Source: Halichondria panicea
Lineage: Eukaryota > Porifera > Demospongiae > Suberitida > Halichondriidae
Reading direction: 5' to 3'
Length of the DNA: 64,000 nucleotides
Assembly: GCF_963675165.1 (NCBI RefSeq)
Contig: NC_087386.1
Span: forward strand, 2,358,169-2,422,168
Positions 1 through 10,858 of the stretch are shown here, in pieces. Every line of letters starts with the position of its first letter. Within the stretch, counting starts at the first letter, position 1. The position numbers and the translations under genes were made by a program. The notes below the pieces were generated by a model that saw only the letters and a program-made list of their open reading frames with translations, had not been told where the DNA came from and ran no database searches.

Positions 1-231
1 TTGATTTTTATACATAAAGTTTTATTGATACTATTTTGTCTGTAAATGCTTTGCTTTTCTGAACACATTATTGGTAGTCTCTTTGAGAAGTTGAACTGAG
101 CATGCGCAGTATGAAAATTTAGCAACACCCACACATTGAAAAATGCCGTCACAACGGTCAAATTGCACCTGTGGTAGAATTAAAGGAAAATCATGGTCGT
201 GAAATATTGAAATCCAACCTTCAAGACAAAG
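1..231 (+). other. 3' flank of an upstream GTPase/death-domain gene copy
   Basis: This stretch closely matches the sequence immediately after the stop codons of the two complete GTPase genes (about 34500-34858 and 50322-50540). It shares the run that reads TTTTATTGATACTATTTTGT and the later run ending TCCAACCTTCAAGACAAAG. The TGA at 2-4 lies where those genes stop. I infer that a further copy of the GTPase gene ends at the left edge of the window, so the tandem array has at least four members. The match breaks at about 231, exactly where the large transposon begins. Confidence 0.8.
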
Positions 232-338
232 GAGTTATTACACTTTCCAGATTGTGGCAATGGACTCTGATAAATGGACCAACGGTAGATTACGTCATAG
301 AGGCTTGAGAGCTTGCATGGTGGGTGGGGCTCACACAA
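232..338 (+). repeat. Left terminal inverted repeat of KDZ element
   Basis: It is inverted relative to 10702-10808 with only scattered differences. Both contain ATGGACCAACGGTAGATTAC and a GGTGGGTGGGGCTCACAC run. Confidence 0.8.
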
Positions 339-360
339 CAATTGCAAGCTGATACCACCA

Positions 361-763
361 CACACAGCTACAGGGTTTTGCAGAATCTTTGAAATAGAGG
401 GTGTAGAGCGTTCCTTATATGGATATTTAATCTTTACACATTGTGGTGTCATAAACACATTGTGGTGAAATGCCAAGTCTGCTTAGGAAGTAAAATTCAA
501 AAACAAAATGGCTTTTTCTTGTAAAAAGCGGTATTATTAGATGGAGAATAGTGCATCAGACAGAGCTGCTTGGACTGTCTTATCAAAGTGTTGCTGAGAA
601 TCTTCAAGTTGATCCATCAACTGTTTGTAGAATAGTGCATTGTTGACATGCTGACTAAGATCTACAACTTTATGGTTGACCACAGATAACCTTATAAGGA
701 ACGCTCAACGCAAAACGCTTTTTTGGGATATTGCAAAGATTCTGCAAAACCCTGTAGCTAGAG
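361..763. mobile_element. Nested small transposon with HTH transposase remnant
   Basis: The ends are inverted copies of each other: about 363-390 contains CTACAGGGTTTTGCAGAATC and about 732-760 contains its reverse complement, and both sides carry a CCTTATA / AACGCT motif nearby. Between them, at about 535-640, the plus strand reads a helix-turn-helix-like peptide (LSYQSVAENLQVDPSTVCRI), typical of DNA-binding N-termini of DDE transposases. The frame is short and soon stops, so this is a decayed remnant sitting inside the KDZ element. Confidence 0.5.
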
Positions 764-1029
764 ATATATAGTAGACTAGTTATATCATAGATAATAGAGC
801 ACAGAAAAATATGGTTATATAAAGTACCCCCCTGCAGCATGTACTATGTCTTGAAGCAAAAGGATATGGAAGGCTGCATGCATATTTTAATTTTTAATGC
901 ATGTCTGGGTTGCCCTACAGTTTGCCAGTTTCTTTATATCCGTTTCATTGCAAACTTCTGTTCACAGGATCTACAGCAAACAGTGTTGCATGTTACACTT
1001 GCTTGATTGCTCCAGGCATCATTAAAACC

Positions 1030-1900
1030 TGCTCATTGGTCCTAAGGGGCCTATTAAAATTAGGTGCATGGACCAACTGCCTGGACGACTGGTAAAAGAA
1101 TTCACCCAGCTTGCATAAAGTGTTCTAGGTGGGCAGCTCATTTCAAAGCTTGCAGGGGTTCGTTGGCATCAGGAAAACCTGCTTGTTGGTCCATAGGAGG
1201 CTGTTTCTGGAAACTAGGTGGACCAACGACCTGGACGGCAAGTAAGAAAATAGTCGCGCAGCTTGAATAATGTGTTCCAGGCTGGTGTCACAGCTCATTT
1301 TTCAAAGTTTAGTGTCTCCATTGGCATCAATTAAAAGAAAACCTGCTTGTTGGTCCATAAGGTTTCCTATTTCTGGAAACTAGGTGGACCAACGGCCTGG
1401 ACGACAAGTGAGAAAATAGTTCACGCAGCTTGAATGCATAATTTAATGTGTTCCAGGTTGGTGTGAGCTCATTTCAAAGCTTGGTGTCTCCTTTGGCATC
1501 ATTAAACTGGAAAACCTGCTCGTTGGTCCATAAGGTTACCTGTTTATGGAAACTGGATGGACCAACGTCTTTGGACGACAAGCAAGAAATAGTTCACGCA
1601 GTTTGATTTCATGTACTCATTTCAATGTTTGGTGGCTCCTTTAGCATTGAAAACCTGTTGTTGATCTATTAAAGTTTCCAGTTTCTGGAAATTGGGTAGA
1701 CCAACAGACAACAGGGGTAAGAAAAGAGTTTATGCAGCTTGCATTATTGTGTTGGTTTCAACTTTCCAAGTTTGGTGGCTCCATTGGCATCAATTAAACA
1801 AGATAACTGCATGGGTCCCCATCGTATAAGTATCATAAAAATTATTCCTGGAAATTCGATGGACCAATTAAAGGGCCAGGACGACAGGTAAGAAAATAAT
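1030..1900 (+). repeat. Left subterminal repeat array
   Basis: About six degenerate units of roughly 170 bp are present. Each has an AAACCTGCT.GTTGGTCCAT part, a TTTCTGGAAACT part, a GGACCAACG..CTGGACGACA part, and a GTTCACGCAGCTTG part. TTGGTCC and GGACCAA within a unit form a small inverted pair. The same unit is found in opposite orientation at 8860-10440, so these are likely transposase-binding subterminal repeats of the enclosing element (inference). Confidence 0.8.
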
Positions 1901-3378
1901 TATGTTTCTCCAGTTGTTGACTACTATTACATACAGTGCATACTGCCTCAGTGTGGGACCTGACATCCTGTGGTTAGACACCATTCAAAATGTTGAACAG
2001 CTCTATCTTTTGAATACATGATGTGTGTGGGTGTTGTTGCATAAACTTTGCTATTAATTTTGATGTGGTTGATTTAAACCTGGCTGCGGTGCTGATTATG
2101 ACATCTAATGAACTCTGATCTTTCTGAATATGTACATCAGCTTAATTCTAGACTTAGGCTGTATAATGTAATGAAGAGCAGGCTGCCACAGGCAATGAAC
2201 AAGATGACTTTGAATTCTCGGTGAGCAACAGTGATATTGAGCCTCAGTCCTAGATCTATATATAAAAATAGTGATACCATGCACCAGTGAATTATGCACC
2301 GATCCATGTCAGTCCCCACTGCCCCCCCTCCCCCTGTAGGACATAGTGGGGTTTTGGTAACCCTGAGGTGCGGGATATAGGGTGAGAATTTGACTTCCTT
2401 AGTATACAAACTTACAACAGCAATATCCATGGAGAGAAGTGTATAGCACATGCACGCGTGTATAGTCAAATCCCGAGGTTATTAAGTGGGGGTATATGGG
2501 AGGGAAAGAGGCGATTTGATTTCACCCAGGCTCCCAGGATATTGATGCAAATCAAATCCCCACTAAACCCCGACATACATACACGGGGCGTAGTGGGGCT
2601 GAAATTGATACTTCTCCTATCTATATATATTGCTATTTTTGGGTGAACAATAAATATAATTATCCCAGACCTCTATAACATCCATCAATCATATCGTCAT
2701 CATTATAGAAGGCCTATGATCCTGAATCGATTTTCTTAATCTAGCAACATTGACCATGACGATATTTGCCGTGCATGGGTATATTATATATATACCCATG
2801 TATATCTATATATATAATTATATATATATATTGTATCCAATGACATGTATATGAGTAATCAGTATAATTGGTTGGGTATCACTGCATGGGTGATTCCTAT
2901 TCATTCATGCAACATCTGCAACACTGATGTAGTGAGTCGCTATAATAATGTATAGCTATCATTGTGCATGTGCTATGTACAAATGCACTAGCTCGTGGCA
3001 ATAAAACACGTCATCAATTATAGAAGGCCTATATGATCCAGTTATAAGCCACTCATGGAAATAGATTCGAGAGGCTAACGAAGATAAATATTTATTTTGC
3101 TCAAACAAGTTAAAGAAGAAGAGGAAACACTACCCTATAGTAAGAGAATTAAAGCATAATTAGTATAAATCTATATGGGTATGAATGCGGGGTATTCGAT
3201 ATTGATGTACAAGCCTGATTGCTATTGCGAAATGCATGCGCATGCTCTTTCTTTGCGTTTATTTCGATTGCGAATTATGCATTCGCAGTTTGCAATAGAA
3301 AGAACTATCCTCCAATATACGGTACCATCCACAACCTATATTGCTAAGTGATCACGAAGAAGTAAATTAATCCCAAGT
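1901..3378. other. No gene recognised; AT-rich spacer in transposon
   Basis: The stretch contains an AT-rich run with alternating TA (about 2784-2832) and a few short open frames of no recognisable similarity. Nothing here supports a gene call. Confidence 0.5.
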
Positions 3379-6300
3379 GTGTATTATATTGTTCAATTTG
3401 TAGGTCAGATCAAGAAAATGCACCGAGTTGTTCAGGGAAAGGGAATCGTGTCAACTCAATTCAGGAGTGACCAAGAGGGCCATAATGAGCCTTTTGATGA
3501 TATGACACTAAGTCAAGCCGGATACAAAGTACAGGTAATCGTACAAACTCAAACATTAGATCTCTACAATCATGCCATTGCAGGATAATGTTTCAAAGTC
3601 AGAAACAAAGCCGTCTGGAATTCCAGTGCCATTGCTGTCTGCATATCTCATCAGTGTACATGAACAGCGTGCTTTCAACTCATTGGACAACTCTCTCCGG
3701 TCGTTTGTTATACAGGGAATCAATAGAATCGATTCCTCTTTGAATGTAAGTATATTATCTTTTTCGTGCGTATAATTGCATGCATATAATAATAATTATA
3801 AAAATTATAGAGAGATGAAGTATAATTATATTCATGTAGGTTGGTCTGTTGATCTATTATAATTTCACTGAGCATGGAGTTTCTTTTCGTCTCACGCTGT
3901 GGGTTGCACTTCAGTGATGGTATACAGTGGGTATACTGGTGCAGTTGTGATAGTGCACGTGGCCACTTACTAAATAGCTGCTCCACTTCGGTTGATTCCA
4001 CATATGATGCATTCACAAGCATTGTTGGCTCTGAATGTATCCACATCGAACCAACTAGACTGATTATCCAAGAGACTGACAATATTCACAACATTACATC
4101 AGCTCAAGAATTATCAGGTACATGTCTTCTAAAAGTGCATGCACAGCTAATATTTATGAATTATCCTCATACCCATTCAGATCATTCGTATACTTTGAAT
4201 ATCGAACCTCACAAGGAGGACACCTCCTACAGTATAAATGTTGGCACAGAGGTAAGTTGGACACTATTGTGCATGCATGTACGTCTCCAATCACAACTAT
4301 ATAATTATAATGATTTATAGGTTGTATGCTCTATTGGGCAGGCGGTATGTACAAGAGCTGATATAGTGGCCATGTGTTGTACAAGTTCGTATTGATGATA
4401 AACAATTAAGGGGTCTGTACTGTTGTACATGCATGCAAGTACAATAAACAGCACAGTTCACATGTGGATATTGTCGAGAAAGCATTGAATAGCCCGGATG
4501 AGGATAAACATGACTGCCTCAATAAAATTGCAAAAGATCTGTCTAGTGTGCAGCAGAATAGACAAGTGCATGTGCATGCATCAGTATCGGTCCCTTAATT
4601 TCATCAAGCAGTATATACCGTTCAATTTATCAAGTGAATTGTCTCAACAACTGGCATGTACTGTAGCTGATCGCTTCAACATTGTAAACAACACTTCTAT
4701 TTTGGGCTCAGTTGACACATATTGTAAAGAGTGCAGTACGCTTACACGAGATGAAGAAGACAAGCAGGAATCTGTACGGAGCAAAATTATACTGCTCAAT
4801 ACAGTTATCAATGCGAATGGTAGGTGGCTTTAGAAGTATAAATCCATAACAATTATTATATTGACCAAACAGTGCATGTTAGGTATTGCTCAGGATGTAA
4901 GAAACGTAAAGAATTTGATGGCCAACTAGTAGGATTAGTGACTATGGGCAAGTTCCTGGTATCCTATGAAGTTCTGCGAGGTTTTATGCATCAATTCCTT
5001 TTGGGAAGGTAATTAATGTTGCATGTGTGTGCACTTTGACTATTAACGATGCATTTCCTCTTCAGAACAACTATATATACCCAGTATTGTGTGTTGGTTA
5101 AAAACCATGAAGATGCAGGATTCGGCGATCAGTTTAATAAGTATAATATGTGTTTACATACAATCACTATCGGTTGTCGTGGTATGCCTTTCTTGACCTG
5201 TTAGACATTGATTATCAAGTAGGATTTCAGTACACTGCGTGTGGAGATTGTCCACCCATTGTTGTCATGGATGCTACTTGTTTAGCATTCAGAAAAGACC
5301 TTATGCCCTGGAAGTCCCAACTCAACGGTTCTGGAGTTCATAAAACCTCATCCCCTATCAGCTGTACTGGAAGATAAGTGCAAATTTTCCCATGTCATCA
5401 ACCACTGTATATAATGATTATATATATAATGATAGTCCTCCCTGAGCTAAGACAAAATAAATACCTTGCCAAGCATGCATGCACAGATTTATTCAAAACT
5501 TGAATCCATTTGTAGAAGATGCCTCTCATCATAGTAATCATATACAGTGTGGCGAAAGCTGTTTTACTTATTTAGCAATTATTGTTGTGATAAGTTTAGG
5601 ATCATGCGGACAGCTGAAAAGTTACTGTATTTATTTTCTTTCAACACTAGTTTCCATGATCGGATATACATCAACAACAAGACAATTACATGCACGCAGC
5701 TGAAGATGTTTACTACAAAGAAGTGTATAAGCCAGCATGAATTCACTTCTCTTCTAGAATTACTATATTTGCACGCACCAAGTTTGGTCAAACTTATCAC
5801 CACAATAGCTAAAGAAGTCAACGAGGCTGATACAGCTGTCTCCTGTTGCAAGCACTGGATTAATTTACTGCAAGCTCTCAGTTCAGCATCACCTGTGTGT
5901 GCTTTGGTACCACCTACAGAAGAAGTGCACAAAATGCTAAAGGAAATGGAGTCTTCTGGCTCCTTGAAGTCAAATGCAAAAAAGATGGCCTTTCTACAAA
6001 AGGAAGCTCCAGTACTGTTCACTTTAATTGAATGTCTTCCTTCTTACCCCACTGAAGCATTGCAGCCTATACTAAAAAGGCTTGTGGAATTATCATTAGC
6101 CCCATTTACGCAAGACTTCACAGAGTCTAGTACTGGTGACCACACTGACATTAATGATGATGATATGATATCGTACTTTCCAAAGCTTCCTTCACTAAGA
6201 AAACGAAAGATTTATAAGGCTGACAGTTCTAAATCCTCTGTATATGTACAAAAAAAAAGCTCAAGACATCCATCACTGCTACCGGGGATATTTACTCTGT

Positions 6301-7003
6301 ATTGTCAGCATGGTAATGCTGCATGCATGATAATTGTAATTATTACGCCTCTACCGTATTACTAGAATATTTTGCAGGTGAAAAACCTTTGCGAATGAGC
6401 CAAATCAGCAGAAAATTTAACCCTTTGCGATCTAACTATTGTGTTCTGGCAAGTATTTACTAGTAATAATTAATATTTTAGGTTTTGTGGATTTTATTGA
6501 TCAACCCTCGCAAAATTCGCAAATGTTTGATGCTCGCAAAACATTCTAGTAATAATTATGGTACATTAATTTGCATCAATATTGTATAGGAATTTGCTAT
6601 GGATTCCAACTGATGGAAGTTCAGGAATCCCCCAACATTCCTTTCACTATCTTATATGAACGATTCTCATTAGGTATAAATGCTATATATATCGGGATGA
6701 TTATTTTTGAACTCTTCCGGCATGCAATTGCATAATATAATTATATGCCCTTGTATCTGCAGCACCTGAAGTCATCATATACGACAATAGTTGCAACCTG
6801 CACCAATACTGCTTGAATAGAGAGCCCCCCTTTTTCAGGCACAGTCGGTTTCTATAGGTCTAGTAGATCGTTTCCATTGGCCAAATCATTCAGGTATATA
6901 ATAATTGTATGTTAAGTATAATTATATGATTTTAATTACCATGCACTTATATATCATACAGGATGCAGTGTTGCTTACAAAATGAGCACCTATAGACAAT
7001 AAT
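3379..7003 (+). pseudogene. KDZ/CxC transposase-like gene with introns, degenerate
   Basis: This encodes a protein of the CxC-cluster family linked to KDZ (Kyakuja-Dileera-Zisupton) transposases, the family that also gave rise to vertebrate HMGXB3-like proteins. Recognisable blocks in order are: a cysteine cluster RYCSGCKKRKEFDG (about 4882-4925); LLDIDYQVGFQYTACGDCPP and VVMDATCLAFRKDL (about 5208-5305); a long open stretch 5547-6320 ending YFPKLPSLRKRK and KKSSRHPSLLPGIFTLYCQHG-like sequence; GICYGFQLMEVQESPNIPFT (about 6592); APEVIIYDNSCNLHQYCLNR (about 6764-6825); and VDRFHWPNHSG plus CSVAYKMSTYRQ-stop (about 6871-7002). GT-AG introns are plausible at about 6674-6763 and 6904-6961. Frames shift between blocks, and an in-frame TAG follows FFRHSRFL at about 6855, so the copy is probably inactive. 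The exact exon structure is unresolved. Confidence 0.7.
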
Positions 7004-8859
7004 GATGCCTTGAACAGCCAGATGGTAGAGCAAAGCAATTCATGCTTGAAGAGAATCAAATCGTCACTGTCGTATATGAATAAAAGAAATTTCCTCACAC
7101 ATTGTGGATTTTATTTATGGTATCACAATCAGAAAAAACTATAAGTATAATGTACTCACATGCATGATGGTCTTGTCATGCACTTTTTGTTTTTACAACC
7201 ATGAATTTAAAATTGTGGCGTCACTTGTTCTGACTTATCATGCATGCGTTACAATAAGGGGTGATTGAAGAAATTACACACAACACAATCATATTATATG
7301 CATGGGGGAATAACAGATGAGAAACTATATGAGGGAAACTAGTAACTATATTATTGCACATAATTATATACAATAAAAAATAAACATTCTGAGCTATACA
7401 ATTAATGTTAAGTAAAAATAGCAGTTTAGGCTTCGATTTTGCCGTCTTCTTAACAGATACACTGGCATCATCATCAGTCTATTGCATAGTAGACAATGTC
7501 GGTATAGTTTATATACCAGCATGCATTGAAGCATGCTCATATACACATTATACAAGTACATAGCAATCAACGTTTGTGAATGCATGAACACAATCATGAG
7601 TGCGTGTCAGTGTGGTGTACTCACCTGCAGATCTGTATTAGCAACCCTTTTACTCCTTCTGACTCCGTGAGATGTCTTTTGGCTGCAGTATATAGGTACA
7701 CATGAGGGAGTAGCCAAAATCATTTTTTTTACCTTTGTTGAGTGGAGTAGCATGATAACAGGATCAATCCACGTAATTCAGCAGTGTTTACAGACTTTTG
7801 CAGGTGCTTTGATGCAGGTAGTCCAGAAAACTGATCAATTGTGTTAGTGTAAATACTCACGAATGCTTTTACATATACCATCACGTACCTTGACTATTGT
7901 CATAATAATTATTGTGTATCACATGAATGCCACATTCAACTCCATCCTGAGCGGCCACCTAATACAATAAACATTCGTGAACTAAAATCCATCACGAAAC
8001 AAGGAGTGCGTGGAGTATCCAAGAAGACAAAAAAATTGCATTTGGGGCAACTAAGCAAGTCAATGATTTAACTTTTATGATTACCCCATGCATGCATGTG
8101 CACTCTATAAATTATTATAAATTATATACCTTCACACACTGTATATCCATCTTTGCAGGTGATCGAATGCACATGCTTAAGAATTGATTAATGTCTTGTG
8201 CATGCATGTTGCCTGCTCAGTAAAAGGTGAGAGAATTGGCGACTGGGAGTCAAGAACATAGACACTACAGAAAAGGAAAATTGTACTCACATTAGTAATA
8301 ACCTTTTTGACAGACCAACAAAACATGTAATCCTATCACACAATATAATGCATCCATGAGGAGCTCACATGCATGTATGGGTACTGGTCGAATTAGACTC
8401 CAGAAACTCAATCACATGCATAATAACGTACGTTTTCTTTGGGAGATTGACAGCAACAAGAATCCAGTGCCAGCCTCTATAATTATGATGTATACGTGGG
8501 AACAATGAAATTCTCATAAACACTATATGAAAGTGAATTCAGTGTGACAACTTATACCTTACTCTACACGGAAACAGAATCCTTAAATGTCATTGTAGAT
8601 TTCAGCATACAGAGTCGCAGTGAGGCTTTCATTCAGTCTGATGTATAATAGAGTTTGTAGATGCAGCTGTATGATGAGTTTTTACGACAGTAGTCTGACA
8701 AATTGTGTAAACAAAATTAATAATTATAGACTTGAATTAGTCGATATCATTGTGATCATCACAGCTGTAAAAGTGTACATACCAGACTGTCGTGTGTTAC
8801 TTATTACCTTACCTGTCGTATAGGCTGTTGTCTATCCAATTTCCGGCTGGATATGATAT
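7004..8859. other. No gene recognised; right interior of transposon
   Basis: This is AT-rich sequence between the transposase-like gene and the right repeat array. Short open frames (for example 7394-7597 on the minus strand, 8620-8823 on the plus strand) show no recognisable domain. Confidence 0.5.
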
Positions 8860-10440
8860 TCTGATAGACCATGCAGGGAACAGGTTTTCGAGTTTCCAAC
8901 AAAGCCACCATGCATGCAGCATTTGAAATGAACTGATACCCACCTATAAAAGAATGAATGCAAGCTAAGCTGCATGAACTATTTTCTTACCTGTCAGTGT
9001 CGTCCAGGCCGTTGGTCCACCCAGTTTCCAAAACAGAAAAGGTTATGGGCCAACGTCCAGGTTTATTAGTATAACTGCATGATGCCAACGGAGAGCCACC
9101 AAGCTCTGACACCAACTATGCAGGAACACATTAAAAGAATGCTCAAGCTGTGTGAACTATTTTCTTACTTGTCATCCAGGCCGTTGGTCCACCTAGTTTC
9201 CTTAATTGATGCAAACAAGAGACACTAAGCTTTGAAATGAGCTGACACCAACCTGGAACACATTGCATTCAAGCTGCGTGAACTATTTCTTACTTGTCGT
9301 CCAGGCCGTTGGTCCACCTAGTTTCCAGAAGCAGGAAATCTTATGGACCAACGAGCAGGTTTTCTAGTTTAAAGATGCCAACGGAGACACCATGCAAGCT
9401 TTGAAGCTCACACCAACCTGGAACACATTAAAAGAAAGTGCGTGAACTATTTTCTTACTTGTCGTTCAGGCCATTAATTGTCCACCCAGTTTCCAGAAAC
9501 ATGAAACCTTATATGGACCAACGAGCAGGTTTTCCAGTTTAATGATGCCAACGGAGACACCATGCAAGCTTGCTCACACCAAACTGGAGAACACATTAAA
9601 AAGAATACATTCTAAGTGTGCAAACTATTTTTTTACTTGTCGTCCAGGCCGTTGGTCCATCCAGTTTCCAGAAACAGGAAACCTCATAGACCAACAAGCA
9701 GGATTTCCAGTTTATAATGATGCAATGGAGACACCAAGCTTTGAAATGAGCTCATAATCACACCAAACTGGAGAACACATTAAAAGAATACATTCAAAGT
9801 GCGCGAACTATTTTTTTACTTGTCGTCCAGGCCGTTGGTCTATCCAGTTTCCAGAAACAGGAAACCTCATAGACCAACAAGCAGGATTTCCAGTTTATAA
9901 TGATGCCAACGGAGACACCAAGCTTTGAAATGAGCTCATAATCACACCAAACTGGAGAACACATTAAAAGAATACATTCAAAGTGCGCGAACTATTTTTT
10001 TACTTGTTGTCCAGGCCGTTGGTCCATCCAGTTTCCAGAAACAGGAAACCTCATAGACCAACAAGCAGGATTTCCAGTTTATAATGATGCCAACGGAGAC
10101 ACCAAGCTTTGAAATGAGCTCATAATCACACCAAACTGGGGAACACAGAATGCATTCAAAGTGCGTGAACTATTTTTTTACTTGTCGTTGGTCCACCTAG
10201 TTTCCAGAAACGGCCTCCTGTATGGACCAACGAGCAGGTTTTCCTGATGCCAACGAAGACACCAAGCTTTTAAATGAGCTCGGATATGGCTATAAAAAAG
10301 AATCCATGCAAAGTACAATGTAAGTAAACTATTTTCTTGCTTGTTATCCAGCCCGTTGGTCCACCCACTGAAATAGGAACTTTAATAACCAACGAATGCA
10401 TTTTCAGGTTTACCTGATACCAACGGAGCCATACCGAGAA
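8860..10440 (-). repeat. Right subterminal repeat array
   Basis: About nine units of roughly 175-185 bp are inverted relative to the left array. Each carries ACTTGTCGTCCAGGCCGTTG, a CAGTTTCCAGAAACAGGAAAC-like part, GACCAACGAGCAGG, and GATGCCAACGGAGACACCAA. Units at about 9640-10140 are nearly identical to each other, indicating recent local amplification, and the right array is longer than the left one. Confidence 0.85.
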
Positions 10441-10701
10441 TGTTTAAACACTTGTACTTTGTGTAGGGAGTGAAAGGACGACACCAAGGAGACCTGGACC
10501 AGCTGTTCCATACCTTTCTTAAATTGTTGCTTCAATTATAGATATATAGTAGAGGAATCGACAGACATGTTTCAAGAGACTACTCCCTTACTTCTTCTAC
10601 TATCTATGCTTCAATCAACAGTAGATCTAGTCTACATGCTGCAGTGGATACTTGAGCGTCTAGCACTGTACTGTGTACGTGTGCATGCTGCATGGGGCTT
10701 G

Positions 10702-10808
10702 TGTGTGAGCCCCACCCACCCTGCAGGCTCTCAGCCTCCTCATGACGTAATCTACCGTTGGTCCATTCGTCAGAGTCCATTGCCACAATCTGGAAAGTGT
10801 AATAACTC
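10702..10808 (-). repeat. Right terminal inverted repeat of KDZ element
   Basis: This is the inverted partner of 232-338, ending CTGGAAAGTGTAATAACTC. The XDH start codon lies only about 50 bp beyond it. Confidence 0.8.
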
Positions 10809-10858
10809 TCTCTTTACCCACTTCCCTAATATTAATTACATGAACCATCGCGAGCATC

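Larger units (their letters stand above)
232..10808. mobile_element. Large KDZ-type DNA transposon with long inverted termini
   Basis: The element is bounded by imperfect terminal inverted repeats of about 105 bp (232-338 and 10702-10808), beginning GAGTTATTACACTTTCCAGA on each outer side. Inside these lie inverted arrays of about 170-180-bp subterminal repeats (about 1030-1900 and 8860-10440), and a central gene with CxC/KDZ transposase-like protein motifs (about 3379-7003). The left flank matches the GTPase 3' flank interrupted at CAAGACAAAG. The right flank does not continue that sequence but enters the xanthine dehydrogenase gene, so I cannot define a target-site duplication; a rearrangement after insertion is likely. 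A size of about 10.6 kb with a central coding region is compatible with an autonomous KDZ element, but the coding region looks damaged. Confidence 0.7.

Noticed and set aside
2105-2469. Minus-strand open frames of 64 and 110 codons
   Set aside because: No domain or composition signal, inside transposon spacer, and overlapping each other in two frames.
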